A DNA stretch of 64,000 nt from Candidatus Babeliales bacterium (lineage in GTDB: Bacteria; Babelota; Babeliae; Babelales; RVW-14), in assembly GCA_019749895.1 (NCBI GenBank), contig JAIEPG010000001.1:62001-126000 (forward strand), in the 5' to 3' direction. Made by a program: the position numbers and the translations under genes. Shown piece by piece: positions 53,401 to 62,086 of the stretch; the first letter of the stretch is position 1; each line of letters begins with the position of its first letter. The notes beneath the pieces were generated by a model that was not told the DNA's origin, ran no database searches, and saw only the letters and a list, made by a program, of their open reading frames with translations.

Positions 53401-54957
53401 ATGAAGAAGAAAGTTCTATTGTTGTTGAGTATCGTTTTATTTGTTCAGAGTTGCTTGTTTGCCGGCAGTGGCGTGGTGCCGTACATTATTGAAGGTGGAC
53501 AGATTTATTTCTTGCTGGGCTACGAATACTACGATATGAAAAGAGACATATTTAATGACTTTGGTGGTAGCGGGCCTGCTGGCATAGCAACGTCTGCAAA
53601 AGAAGCACACGAAGAAACGATGGGGGTTTTTTCTGGGACTGATGATGATCCGGATGGGCAGTTTGATCCCGCAAAAAAAGTTTCTGGTGTGAAATTTTTT
53701 ACTGATAAAATTAATCAAGATCCAGAGTTGCTTGTTTCTAGAAAAGGGCCAAAGTTTTTGTATGATTATTATTTTGTTGATCTTTCTCAAGAAGTTTTGG
53801 TGCTGGGTGGTCGTACTGCAACGGTACAAAAATTGAAAGATACGCAGGCCGCATTATGGAAAAAAGCGACAGCAGGTCAGGCGTGGGAGAATAATTGGCA
53901 AACGTACGTAGAAGGAACAAGCCCGCAACCAAGGCATACAACGTTGGGATCGTACATAGAAAAAGTTGAATTTGAGTGGATTACTGATGCTGATTTGCTC
54001 AAGGTACAAAATCCTGCGATAAGACAAGCACATCCGAAAGGATTGGCGGGTAGAGAAGTTTATCTCTATAACGGCAAATATTATTCAGCAGCGTTTGTCG
54101 ACAACATCATGAACTACAGCATTACGAGTCCCAAGGTAGCGCTTGCTGACGTTGGTCCAGGCAGCAAAAATTTAACTGAAATTATTGCTGCAATTAAACT
54201 CAAAAGCTTAAAAAAATCTCTGGAAGCCCTCAAAACCAAACTGGCAGCATTGGCGCAGAGTTTGCAAACACTTGCTCCGACGCCTGCAACGGTAAAAGGA
54301 CCTCTCATTACAGGATTTGTATGGGATCACATTACGGTCAAAAATACCGATGGCTCTGTAAAGACCTATCAAACTCTAGGTGATGGAAGCCCTGGCGATA
54401 CGGTGATAACTGGTGACTGTGTGCTACGACCAGACGGCAACTCAAAAAGGTGGAATTTTCTGGAGTTTAAGAGTAACGTAGGCGTAGTTGTTGGCGGAGT
54501 GGCTAAAAAGGGCATAACTCATGGCTATAATCCGGGGGTTAGGGCGCTTGACGTTCAAGCGTACTTGCCAGTGGCGGATGTTTTTGTTATCTCGTGCGGG
54601 GTCGACAATGTATTGTGGACGCACTTTGATGGTATTAATCCGCAAGGTGATATTTGGGTGAAGCCAGATAGTACGGTGTGTGATAAGGATGGTAATCCAA
54701 CTGCTACCAAGATGGCTTTTGATCCAGCGACAGCTGGAACTATCGATCCTGATTCTGGTTGTGCAACAAATGGTACCGTGCGTTATTTGTTGAGCCAAGG
54801 TAAAGAGGTAATTGTCCAAAGAACAATTGAGCGAAACGGCCCATATGATCAGCCATCTTCTTATGATCTTAACAAACCAGGAAGTGCAATTTATACCTAC
54901 AACAAGCTGGTGAAAGAAGGCAGAAAAGTTATTGGTTTCTTTCACTCATCGTGCTGA
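53401..54957 (+). CDS. exported Nudix-like / Leu-heptad / Mth938-like fusion
   Basis: 518 residues. Signal peptide (VLLLLSIVLFVQSCLFAG). Residues about 22-130 resemble a Nudix domain: VVPYIIEGGQIYFLLG, FNDFGGSGPAG and the box-like AKEAHEETMGVF (66-77). The Leu module is at 267-291. Residues 302-518 resemble the Mth938/NDUFAF3 fold: VWDHITVK, an LxPDG region, and the end AIYTYNKLVKEGRKVIGFFH. This combination is new to me. Nudix relatives cleave nucleoside diphosphates linked to other groups; substrate unknown. It lies 23 bases after the 2H gene, with a strong terminator after it. Confidence 0.68.
   Translation: MKKKVLLLLSIVLFVQSCLFAGSGVVPYIIEGGQIYFLLGYEYYDMKRDIFNDFGGSGPAGIATSAKEAHEETMGVFSGTDDDPDGQFDPAKKVSGVKFFTDKINQDPELLVSRKGPKFLYDYYFVDLSQEVLVLGGRTATVQKLKDTQAALWKKATAGQAWENNWQTYVEGTSPQPRHTTLGSYIEKVEFEWITDADLLKVQNPAIRQAHPKGLAGREVYLYNGKYYSAAFVDNIMNYSITSPKVALADVGPGSKNLTEIIAAIKLKSLKKSLEALKTKLAALAQSLQTLAPTPATVKGPLITGFVWDHITVKNTDGSVKTYQTLGDGSPGDTVITGDCVLRPDGNSKRWNFLEFKSNVGVVVGGVAKKGITHGYNPGVRALDVQAYLPVADVFVISCGVDNVLWTHFDGINPQGDIWVKPDSTVCDKDGNPTATKMAFDPATAGTIDPDSGCATNGTVRYLLSQGKEVIVQRTIERNGPYDQPSSYDLNKPGSAIYTYNKLVKEGRKVIGFFHSSC
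54199..54273 (+). repeat. Leu-heptad module, copy 4 (between two domains)
   Basis: Contains CTCAAAACCAAACTGGCA and encodes KSLEALKTKLAALAQSLQTL. Here it links a Nudix-like and an Mth938-like domain rather than ending the protein. Confidence 0.82.
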
Positions 54958-54994
54958 TGGTGCTTGGTCTTTAGTGCCTTAAGAAATCTTTACT

Positions 54995-55039
54995 ATGCGG
55001 TGCAAAACGCTCAACTCTTGCGTTTGCACCGCATTTTTT
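54995..55039 (+). terminator. strong terminator after the Nudix fusion
   Basis: ATGCGGTGCAAAACGC pairs with GCGTTTGCACCGCAT with one bulged base, followed by TTTTTT. Confidence 0.88.
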
Positions 55040-55089
55040 AGTACCGTAATTCTGTTACCTCATTTTTTTCAAACGAGAAAGGATAAGCG

Positions 55090-56157
55090 ATGAATGTAAC
55101 AGATATGGTAAAGGTTGCCGTAATTTCGATGTTCATGATGGCCAGTGCTGGTGGCGCATATGTTGCTGCGCAAAAAGTTCATGAGCAAGAAGCAAGCGTG
55201 CGTGCGGAAAGTGCACGCACGGATAGCGCGCCAGAAGAGGGTGCCGAGGTGCTGCCGGCTCCTCAAGCATCAGCAGCACAAGAAACAAAATCGCGCAGCG
55301 TAATTGATATACTTAAGCAAACAGCCGACCAAAAAGGTTCAATTTTTTACTTGTTAATTTTGGCATTTTTCGCCGGTCTCATGACCAGCTTCACGCCGTG
55401 CGTGTACCCAATGATTCCCATCACGGTCAGTGTTTTGCAAATGCAGTCGGCGGTGAGCTTGAAGCGTAATTTTTTGTCGGCGCTGGTGTATGTTCTTGGC
55501 CTTTCAACGGTGTATGCATCGTTGGGTTATTTTGCTGCCACGGCCTCGGTGCTCTTTGGCAACTGGGTTGCCAACCCGTGGGTTTTGCTGTTGATTGTTA
55601 TCTTCTTTTTGTACATGGCCTTTTCACTCTTTGGTTTTTATGAACTGTACGTACCGCGTTTTTTTTCAGTAAATACTGACGTGCGACCGCAGGGTTCTTT
55701 GGCCAAGATTTTTTTGTTTGGCATGATCTCGGGCACGTTTGCTTCGCCGTGCATAACGCCGGCACTGGCTGTGTTGTTAACAATTGTGGCAAAGCTTGGC
55801 AGTCCGGTTGCTGGTTTTTTAATTCTGTTTTTATTTTCAATTGGCATGGGTATTGTTTTAGTTTTGATTGGCACGTTTTCTGGTGCGTTGGCGCTGTTAC
55901 CACGTTCCGGTGAATGGATGATTGAAGTTAAACGCGTGATGGGTTTTGGCATGCTGGGCGCGTGTGTTTACTTTTTAACGCCATGGTTTGGTGATTTTGG
56001 TTCTTCCCTTGGCTACGGTTTAATTTTACTTACCGCCGGTATTTACTTTGTGGTGAGTGCGAGCCGCAATCGCTTTAAGCTGATTGTTGGTTTGCTGACA
56101 AGCTTGGGTGCGCTTGCTTGGCTTGGTTATGCGCTCAAAGATTTTTTTGTCCACTAG
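55090..56157 (+). CDS. DsbD/CcdA-type thiol:disulfide membrane protein
   Basis: 355 residues; AAAGGA precedes the ATG. One N-terminal membrane segment and a periplasmic Ala/Glu-rich linker (about 28-85), then eight hydrophobic segments with the redox Cys in SFTPCVYPMIP and ASPCITPA. These are the two Cys of the DsbD membrane domain that carry electrons from cytosolic thioredoxin outward. The periplasmic alpha and gamma domains of full DsbD are missing. The nearby TrxR-Trx lipoprotein may be a partner. Confidence 0.85.
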   Translation: MNVTDMVKVAVISMFMMASAGGAYVAAQKVHEQEASVRAESARTDSAPEEGAEVLPAPQASAAQETKSRSVIDILKQTADQKGSIFYLLILAFFAGLMTSFTPCVYPMIPITVSVLQMQSAVSLKRNFLSALVYVLGLSTVYASLGYFAATASVLFGNWVANPWVLLLIVIFFLYMAFSLFGFYELYVPRFFSVNTDVRPQGSLAKIFLFGMISGTFASPCITPALAVLLTIVAKLGSPVAGFLILFLFSIGMGIVLVLIGTFSGALALLPRSGEWMIEVKRVMGFGMLGACVYFLTPWFGDFGSSLGYGLILLTAGIYFVVSASRNRFKLIVGLLTSLGALAWLGYALKDFFVH

Positions 56158-56174
56158 CTTTTAATTTAGTTCAA

Positions 56175-56211
56175 AAAAAAGAGGCTCCAAATTCTGGAGC
56201 CTCTTTTTTTT
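56175..56211. terminator. bidirectional terminator
   Basis: Nine-bp stem GAGGCTCCA/TGGAGCCTC flanked by A and T runs, between the convergent genes ending at 56157 and 56222. Confidence 0.9.
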
Positions 56212-56221
56212 GAATGTGTTT

Positions 56222-56647
56222 TTATGACATGTGCATAACAATATAATAAAACCAGGCTAAGCATGCCGCAAAGCCGCCGGCAAATGCGCAGCCTAAAATT
56301 CCTGCTTTGCGCACATATTCCCATGCCGTTTTATCAAAAAAGTGGTGGTACTCTTCCAGCGTTTTAACAACGCTCAAGCCGTAATGCTGTTCAAGTGTTT
56401 TCAAGATAGTCTTTTTGTCGGCTCCTTGAATTTTTAATTCTTTTATGTGATTTTGAATATCAAAAAAGAGGAGTGCCATTTCTGGTGATAGATCGGTGGG
56501 AACAATTTCACTGCGCTTGTTGTCAGGCAAAGTTTGTGTGCGGGTTTGCTTTTGTGCAGCGCCTCGCCTGGCGGTAGGCTCGCCCGCAAAAAGTGAAACA
56601 GAAAAGCAAACAAAAAATAGTAGCAAACTCGTGTGAGCTATCTTCAT
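56222..56647 (-). CDS. exported protein with C-terminal membrane segment, unknown
   Basis: 141 residues: signal peptide (LLLFFVCFSVSLFAG), an Arg/Lys/Thr-rich linker, a helical segment (MALLFFDIQNHIKELKIQGADKKTILKTLE), and a membrane helix near the end (GILGCAFAGGFAACLAWFYYIV). No family recognised. Single minus-strand gene between two plus-strand units. Confidence 0.68.
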   Translation of the reverse strand: MKIAHTSLLLFFVCFSVSLFAGEPTARRGAAQKQTRTQTLPDNKRSEIVPTDLSPEMALLFFDIQNHIKELKIQGADKKTILKTLEQHYGLSVVKTLEEYHHFFDKTAWEYVRKAGILGCAFAGGFAACLAWFYYIVMHMS

Positions 56648-56867
56648 AAAAATCCCCTCGTTTAGTTCCGGCCCCTTAATTTTTCTGAGTGTACGCCCGA
56701 AGGTTTTCAGATAGCAATGATTTATGGTTTTTGGGGCATGGGTGCGTGCGCCTGCGCAGGACTGTTAAAGCCTGGAGAAGTGGGGCGTTGTGCTATTTTT
56801 CTTTTGTGCAAAAGCTGCTAAACTGATCAACAAAGTAATTTTTTCTACTTCGTTTAAAGGAATGATC

Positions 56868-58637
56868 ATGGGATTGATAAAGCGATCGGTGTATTGCGGA
56901 GACGTTGCAGAGTCATTGGTTGGGCAAGAAGTTTGTGTGACCGGTTGGGTGAATCGTCGGCGCGACCATGGCGGCGTTATTTTTATCGATCTGCGTGATC
57001 GTAGCGGTATTGTGCAGCTGGTGTTTAATCCAGAAATTAATGCTGACATGATGGAGCTGGCCCACACGCTGCGCATTGAATATGTGCTTTCGGCCAAAGG
57101 CACGCTCATGCACCGTGCACCAGACGCTATAAATCCCAAAATGCCAACCGGTAAGTACGAAGTTAATGTTACTGAGTTTTCGTTGCTGGCTCGTTCCAAA
57201 CCGTTGCCTTTCCAGCTGGAAGAGGCTGAAAACGTTTCTGAAGATTTGCGTTTAAAATATCGTTACCTCGATCTGCGCCGTCCAGAAATGCAAAAGTTTG
57301 TGCGCTTGCGCCACGAGGTTAATCTTTATTTGCGTGAGTATTTGGACAAGCAGGGCTTTTATGAAATTGAAACGCCAATCCTTTCAAAAAGTACGCCTGA
57401 AGGTGCGCGTGATTTTTTGGTGCCGTCTCGTCTCTCACAAGGTGAGTTTTATGCGTTGCCCCAGTCCCCTCAAATCTACAAGCAGCTGCTGATTTTAGCA
57501 GGTTTTGAAAAATACTTTCAAATTGCGCGCTGCATGCGCGATGAAGATTTGCGTGCTGACCGCCAGCCTGAATTTACGCAGCTGGACATTGAAATGTCAT
57601 TTATTGATGAAAACGACATTCAAACGGTATGCGAAGGATTCTTGAGTGGACTTTGGAAGAAATTTTTAAACATTGAGCTCAAAGCACCGTTTAAGCGCTA
57701 TGCGTATGATGACGTTTTTGCGCTTTATGGTTCTGACAAGCCTGATATGCGTTTTGACCTTAAAATCCAAGATTATACAAAATTATTTGAGCCAATGGGA
57801 CTCAAGTTTTTGCAGTCTATTGTTGAAGGTGGCGGCAAGATTGGTGGCGTGTGTGTAAAAGATCACAAATTTTCACGCTCCGAACTTGATGGTTGGGTAG
57901 AAAAGGTCACCAAAGAGTATGGCGCCAAAGGGTTGGTATACATCAGATTTAATGAAGACAACACACCAAACAGCCCAATCGCCAAATTTTTACCAGCTGA
58001 CTTTTTAGCACAAGCGCAAAAGTTTATACCTGGCTTAACGGCAGCCGACACGCTTTTTGTAGTCGCTGGTGAGTACAAACATTCGTGGAGCATTTTGGGC
58101 AAGTTGCGCATTGAGTTGGGCAATAGTCTGAATTTAATTGACCGCAGCAAGCACGAGTTGTTTTGGGTTACCGACTTTCCTATGTTTGAGTGGAACGAAG
58201 AAGAGAAGGGCTGGAATGCCTGCCATCATCCGTTTACCTCGCCGCAAGAAGGTTGGGAAAACTTGCCAGTGGGTGATGTAAAGGCGCGCGCGTATGATTT
58301 GATTTGCAACGGTTATGAGCTGGGCGGTGGTTCAATTCGTATTAACAACCCCGATGTTCAGCGCAAAGTTTTTGAAATTATTGGTTTGAGTGAAGAGCAG
58401 GCGCAACAAAAGTTTGGCTTCCTGCTTGAAGCGCAAACGTACGGCTATCCGCCAGAAGGTGGTCTTGCCTTTGGTATTGACCGCATCATGATGATTCTTG
58501 GCCAGACTAATTCTATTCGCGATGTTATTGCATTTCCTAAAACGCAAAAGATGAGTTGCTTGATGATGGAAAGCCCATCGCCGGTTGACGGCAAGCAGTT
58601 GCGTGAGCTTGGTATTAAGATTATTGCTGAGAAATAA
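56868..58637 (+). CDS. aspS: aspartyl-tRNA synthetase
   Basis: Charges tRNA-Asp. ATG 56868 with AAAGGA seven bases upstream gives 589 residues, the normal bacterial length; an earlier in-frame start adds an unlikely leader. N-terminal OB domain (VCVTGWVNRRRDHGG), class II motif 2 (RCMRDEDLRADRQPEFTQLD), the bacterial insertion domain, and motif 3 (GGLAFGIDRIMMIL). Whether it also charges tRNA-Asn cannot be told without gatCAB information. It ends at a perfect palindromic terminator. Confidence 0.96.
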   Translation: MGLIKRSVYCGDVAESLVGQEVCVTGWVNRRRDHGGVIFIDLRDRSGIVQLVFNPEINADMMELAHTLRIEYVLSAKGTLMHRAPDAINPKMPTGKYEVNVTEFSLLARSKPLPFQLEEAENVSEDLRLKYRYLDLRRPEMQKFVRLRHEVNLYLREYLDKQGFYEIETPILSKSTPEGARDFLVPSRLSQGEFYALPQSPQIYKQLLILAGFEKYFQIARCMRDEDLRADRQPEFTQLDIEMSFIDENDIQTVCEGFLSGLWKKFLNIELKAPFKRYAYDDVFALYGSDKPDMRFDLKIQDYTKLFEPMGLKFLQSIVEGGGKIGGVCVKDHKFSRSELDGWVEKVTKEYGAKGLVYIRFNEDNTPNSPIAKFLPADFLAQAQKFIPGLTAADTLFVVAGEYKHSWSILGKLRIELGNSLNLIDRSKHELFWVTDFPMFEWNEEEKGWNACHHPFTSPQEGWENLPVGDVKARAYDLICNGYELGGGSIRINNPDVQRKVFEIIGLSEEQAQQKFGFLLEAQTYGYPPEGGLAFGIDRIMMILGQTNSIRDVIAFPKTQKMSCLMMESPSPVDGKQLRELGIKIIAEK

Positions 58638-58640
58638 AAA

Positions 58641-58699
58641 TAACCTAAGCAACAAAAAAGGCCTCCAAATTTTGGAGGCCTTTTTTGTTGCTTAGGTTA
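58641..58699. terminator. bidirectional terminator, perfect 29-bp inverted repeat
   Basis: 58641-58669 is the exact reverse complement of 58671-58699, one base between. The centre is GGCCTCC...GGAGGCC with flanking A6/T6 runs. It separates aspS from the convergent M48-like gene. Confidence 0.92.
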
Positions 58700-58704
58700 T
58701 AAGC

Positions 58705-59562
58705 TTATTTGATGTTTGCTATGTGAAGTAGGTGTTGTTGAATATCTTCTGAGTTACTAAAAAAGTTTTTGATAGTCTGCCAGTATGATTTTTGTTGTGG
58801 TGTGAGTGCTACAATTTTTCCGAGCAATGAAGCAAAAACTTGTTTGTTTTCAACAAGTGCATGTGTCGCATTGTTAATTTCTTTTTCGCCGGATTTGATG
58901 TTTCTTTTTAAGACTAAGAATGCTGAAAGAGCTGCAATTGTCCATATGGCAAGCAATGCAGGAGGCATGATGGTATCACAGACCCATTCGCCAGCAGATA
59001 CCATGTGTGGAAGGACGGTAAAGAAATAAGAAGCCCCTTCATTTTTCAAATAATGTAGGTCCAAAGTCAGGGCACCGAGAGGTGTTAAGAATTTTAAAAA
59101 ATTAAAACAATCTTTTTGTTCTTGAGCGCTATGCTTTATGAATGCACAGCTAAGAGCAATAAGTGCGTCCATTTCTTCAATAGTTACTGCCTGCATGAGC
59201 TTTTTGTTTATAGCAATAAGATCTACGCCATACTTGATTACGTTGGTATTGTTGGTAATGTCGTCTTTTGTAATGTAAATTTTTGGTGTAGTGTGTAACT
59301 CAAGTTTTTGAACATATTTTTTAACCATCGCATAAAGAACTGGAGCGTTGGTTTTGTTGGTACACAGAGCGCCTTCGATTGGAGTGAATTTAAACATGTC
59401 TTGTCTGTCGCAAATCTGCTTATATTCTTTTTCTAATATGGCATCACAAAAAGTAGATGCTTCTTGTGGGGCAAATGCTAGACCCTGCGTGTGTGTTTGC
59501 GTGGTGGCAAGTAACAGCAGCGCTAGCGCTGCTGTGCGTGAGAACGTTTTGTAAATGTTCAT
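58705..59562 (-). CDS. M48-like pseudopeptidase (zinc motif lost), exported
   Basis: 285 residues, paralog of the next two upstream genes. Signal peptide (AALALLLLATTQTHTQ); the segment APVLYAMVKKYVQKLEL...PKIYITK and two membrane segments match the M48 family layout. Where relatives have HELAH, this protein has ALSCA (136-140), followed by the conserved IKH. The third zinc site EKEAD has become EKEIN, and the THP near the end is lost. It is therefore probably non-catalytic, perhaps a regulator or remnant kept intact as a frame. Confidence 0.78.
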   Translation of the reverse strand: MNIYKTFSRTAALALLLLATTQTHTQGLAFAPQEASTFCDAILEKEYKQICDRQDMFKFTPIEGALCTNKTNAPVLYAMVKKYVQKLELHTTPKIYITKDDITNNTNVIKYGVDLIAINKKLMQAVTIEEMDALIALSCAFIKHSAQEQKDCFNFLKFLTPLGALTLDLHYLKNEGASYFFTVLPHMVSAGEWVCDTIMPPALLAIWTIAALSAFLVLKRNIKSGEKEINNATHALVENKQVFASLLGKIVALTPQQKSYWQTIKNFFSNSEDIQQHLLHIANIK

Positions 59563-59577
59563 AATTTTCTCCTAAAA

Positions 59578-60528
59578 TTACGCTGCTGCTGCAGCTTCTG
59601 CTCCCGACCACCCTGAGGAGCTCGAAGAGCGTCTCGAAGGGGCTTGTGCTGCCTGTGTGCAGTACTTAATGCGTTCGCGATTTTCTGGGTGCGTGCTAAA
59701 ATAATACGTAATTTTTTCCCAGGTTGTTTCATAGTGTGGGCAGTATGGTGCGATTTTTTCAAAAAATGTTACCAGCCCTTCTGGCTTTTCAAGAATTGAC
59801 ATTGCTGTTGTGTCTGCTTCTTTTTCTGTTGCTCGTGAGTAGCCGCTGGTGAGTGGGAATGTGGCAAGTAACAGTGGTTTAATGTTGAGCAGGCACGGTT
59901 GCAAAATTTCTGGAAGCCACGAAATATCCAAGCATACATATGAAAAGATGGTTCCGGGCACGTACAGTGGTACAACGTATGAAAAGAAACAAAACAGCGC
60001 GCAATGAAGTGCCATTTTTTTAGGAACGTGGTTGTGTTTTATGTGAGCAAGTTCATGTGCAATAACCGCTTCAACTTCGTTAGTGTTTGAATATTGTAAG
60101 AGCTCGTTGCTGACTATAATAACAGCCTTACTCTGTGTTAACGACCATGTTGCGGCTGGCGAACAAATCACCCATTTTTGTACAAGTGATTCATGCGTTG
60201 TTATGAGAATTTTTGGAACTTCAATACCAAGCTTGGTTGCATATTTTTCGACCATAGCGTACAGCGTTGGTGCATTGTTTTGATCAGCAGTCATAAGGCC
60301 AATTTTTCTGCGCAATTTTGCCGTGGTGCTGTTGGTTTGATCATTTTTTTTGCTGTGTTCGCGATAGAGATTGAGGTAGTCGTTTGTAAGATTTTGGTTA
60401 ACAAATAACATGCCTGCTTCGCTCATGTTATTGTCGCCGCTTGCTACGTTGTAAGCGTATGGTTGTGTGGTTGCCAAAAAAACGAGTACGAGTGTTGTAA
60501 GGTTTGTAAGTTTTTTAACTATCTTCAT
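59578..60528 (-). CDS. exported/membrane M48-family metallopeptidase
   Basis: 316 residues: signal peptide (LTTLVLVFLATTQPYAY), M48 core with HELAH (158-162), third ligand Glu235 in SRATEKEAD, and THPENRERI near the end, as in HtpX/Ste24/Oma1 peptidases. Hydrophobic segments lie around 172-225. It belongs to a tandem trio. The last codons run through a REP-like repeat (giving APSRRSSSS) and end in AEAAAAA, so the C-terminus was remodelled. Role likely in envelope protein quality control, or host-directed. Confidence 0.85.
   Translation of the reverse strand: MKIVKKLTNLTTLVLVFLATTQPYAYNVASGDNNMSEAGMLFVNQNLTNDYLNLYREHSKKNDQTNSTTAKLRRKIGLMTADQNNAPTLYAMVEKYATKLGIEVPKILITTHESLVQKWVICSPAATWSLTQSKAVIIVSNELLQYSNTNEVEAVIAHELAHIKHNHVPKKMALHCALFCFFSYVVPLYVPGTIFSYVCLDISWLPEILQPCLLNIKPLLLATFPLTSGYSRATEKEADTTAMSILEKPEGLVTFFEKIAPYCPHYETTWEKITYYFSTHPENRERIKYCTQAAQAPSRRSSSSSGWSGAEAAAAA
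59608..59642. repeat. REP-like repeat copy inside the M48 gene
   Basis: CCCTGAGGAGCTCGAAGAGC (starts 59611) and following GTCTCGAAGGGG match the variant at 46150-46183. It lies in the coding sequence near the 3' end. Confidence 0.75.
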
Positions 60529-60537
60529 AATTTTTCT

Positions 60538-61518
60538 CTAAGCCGCTGCGGCAGCGGGTATGGCAAAATGATTAAACTGATGCGCATTTCTTTTTTTTGC
60601 TTCTTGAATGCAGTACTGAATACGGCTTTTAATTTCTGGATGATCATCGAGTAGCGCCTGTTCTACTCGACTCAAGAATGATTGTTGGTTGTGTGGTTGA
60701 GTGTCATATTTTTTAAGTGCTGCGATGAGTGCTTCTGGATTGTCGATTGTTGCAATTGCTTCAAGGTCAGCTTGTTTTTCATTGGCTTTAAGATAGTTGT
60801 TGTAGAGCGGAATGAGTGTTGGAATTACCAGTAGATTTGATGCAATGCAGCCGTAAGCATGATTAACGAGTGCGCCAAGCCACGGGTATGATGTTATAAG
60901 ATCCCATGGATTGAGCCAGCCTACCAGCGGTAGAGAGAGAGTCAGTGTCATAAAAACAAAAGCAAAAGCGTACAAAGCATATTTCATCATGATGCGATTT
61001 TTACTGTGATTATGTTTGATATGACCTAGTTCGTGCGCCACAATTGCTTCTGCTTGGTCTTCGGTTGTGTTTAAAAGAAGTTCTTCGCCAACAATGATAA
61101 TGCTTTCTTGTCCGCGTGGTGACCATGTTAACGCTTGGTCGCCAAACGGCCATTTCTCTTTAACAATAAAAATTTTTGGAGTTGGTATTCCTTGGCGGGC
61201 TGCAATTTTTTGAATCATGGCGTGCAAGCGAGGTGTTTTTTGTTCGTTGGTTGGAGCAAGCCAAAACCAGTCTTCAATTGAAAAATCAAAATAATCAAGA
61301 TCGAGAATGTTGCTCATGCGCTCTTGAAAAGAGCTTTTCTTATTGTCTGGAACTTTTGGAATGGGTAATGATGAGGTAAAGGTTATGCATTCTTGCTGCA
61401 ACGGCGTACGTGGATTTTTTGCAGACAGCACGGGGGTTGCCAGTAAGCTGGCAAGTGCAAAAGCAACGCTACAAAGTACGCGTTGTGCATAACGTTGTGT
61501 AAGAATTGAGCTGTTCAT
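60538..61518 (-). CDS. exported/membrane M48-family metallopeptidase
   Basis: ATG 61518 with GGGGGG upstream gives 326 residues and a signal peptide (VLCSVAFALASLLATPVLSA); an upstream in-frame start adds a polar leader and is rejected. HELGH (162-166), third ligand Glu247 in NEKQAD, DHPEIKSRI near the end, two or three membrane segments between. First gene of the M48 trio; spacing of 9 and 15 bases suggests one operon. Ends in PAAAAA, similar to the tail of its neighbour. Confidence 0.85.
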   Translation of the reverse strand: MNSSILTQRYAQRVLCSVAFALASLLATPVLSAKNPRTPLQQECITFTSSLPIPKVPDNKKSSFQERMSNILDLDYFDFSIEDWFWLAPTNEQKTPRLHAMIQKIAARQGIPTPKIFIVKEKWPFGDQALTWSPRGQESIIIVGEELLLNTTEDQAEAIVAHELGHIKHNHSKNRIMMKYALYAFAFVFMTLTLSLPLVGWLNPWDLITSYPWLGALVNHAYGCIASNLLVIPTLIPLYNNYLKANEKQADLEAIATIDNPEALIAALKKYDTQPHNQQSFLSRVEQALLDDHPEIKSRIQYCIQEAKKRNAHQFNHFAIPAAAAA

Positions 61519-62086
61519 AGAAATCCCCCCGGATTTACTAGAAATGCGCCTTTTGCTTGGCCCGTGGCCAAAAACCTCCGCTTCAAGCGCTTCTATAAGT
61601 ATACCTTGGTTTGGTTGGAGGGGCAAACGGGTTTGGTTTGTTTAATCTTTGTAATAGTTTTTATTTTGCAGCCATCTATCATTTCAAATTGTATTAATTG
61701 AGTGCTAAAAGCGCGTAGAAAACGTACAAAAGTGCCTGTTGGTCGGTAGCCGGGTGTGGGTGGCCGTTTGGAGGCCGATGGGTGGGGGTGCCCTGTTTTT
61801 GCAAAAAATTTGGGTCAAAAAAGAGCGATGTCCCTGGGCTTGCCTGAGAGCCTGCCAAGAAACCAAGAGCGTGTTAGAAGGCAAATTTATGACCCTCTTT
61901 TTTGGGTAAAATTATTAATAAGAAATAATGAGTATTTTTTTTATGGCTGGTTTTGTCTTTGAAAAATAAATAAAAAAAAGACAAGTCAGCATTGCGCTTA
62001 CGTATTTACTTTTTGTCAATGCGTGTTATTGTGTTGTCTCGATTTTTCAATTTTTGGTACACTTAAGAAAAATGAGGAGCAACATT
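61519..62086. other. intergenic spacer between divergent M48 and RING gene groups
   Basis: About 570 bases, mostly A+T-rich after 61880. It should contain promoters for both directions; I see no convincing consensus pair. A 68-codon open frame at 61756-61962 has no signal or family features and is not called. No RNA gene or repeat recognised. Confidence 0.5.

Noticed and set aside
61756-61962. 68-codon plus-strand frame in the spacer before the RING genes
   Set aside because: No ribosome-binding site, no signal or family feature, odd composition.
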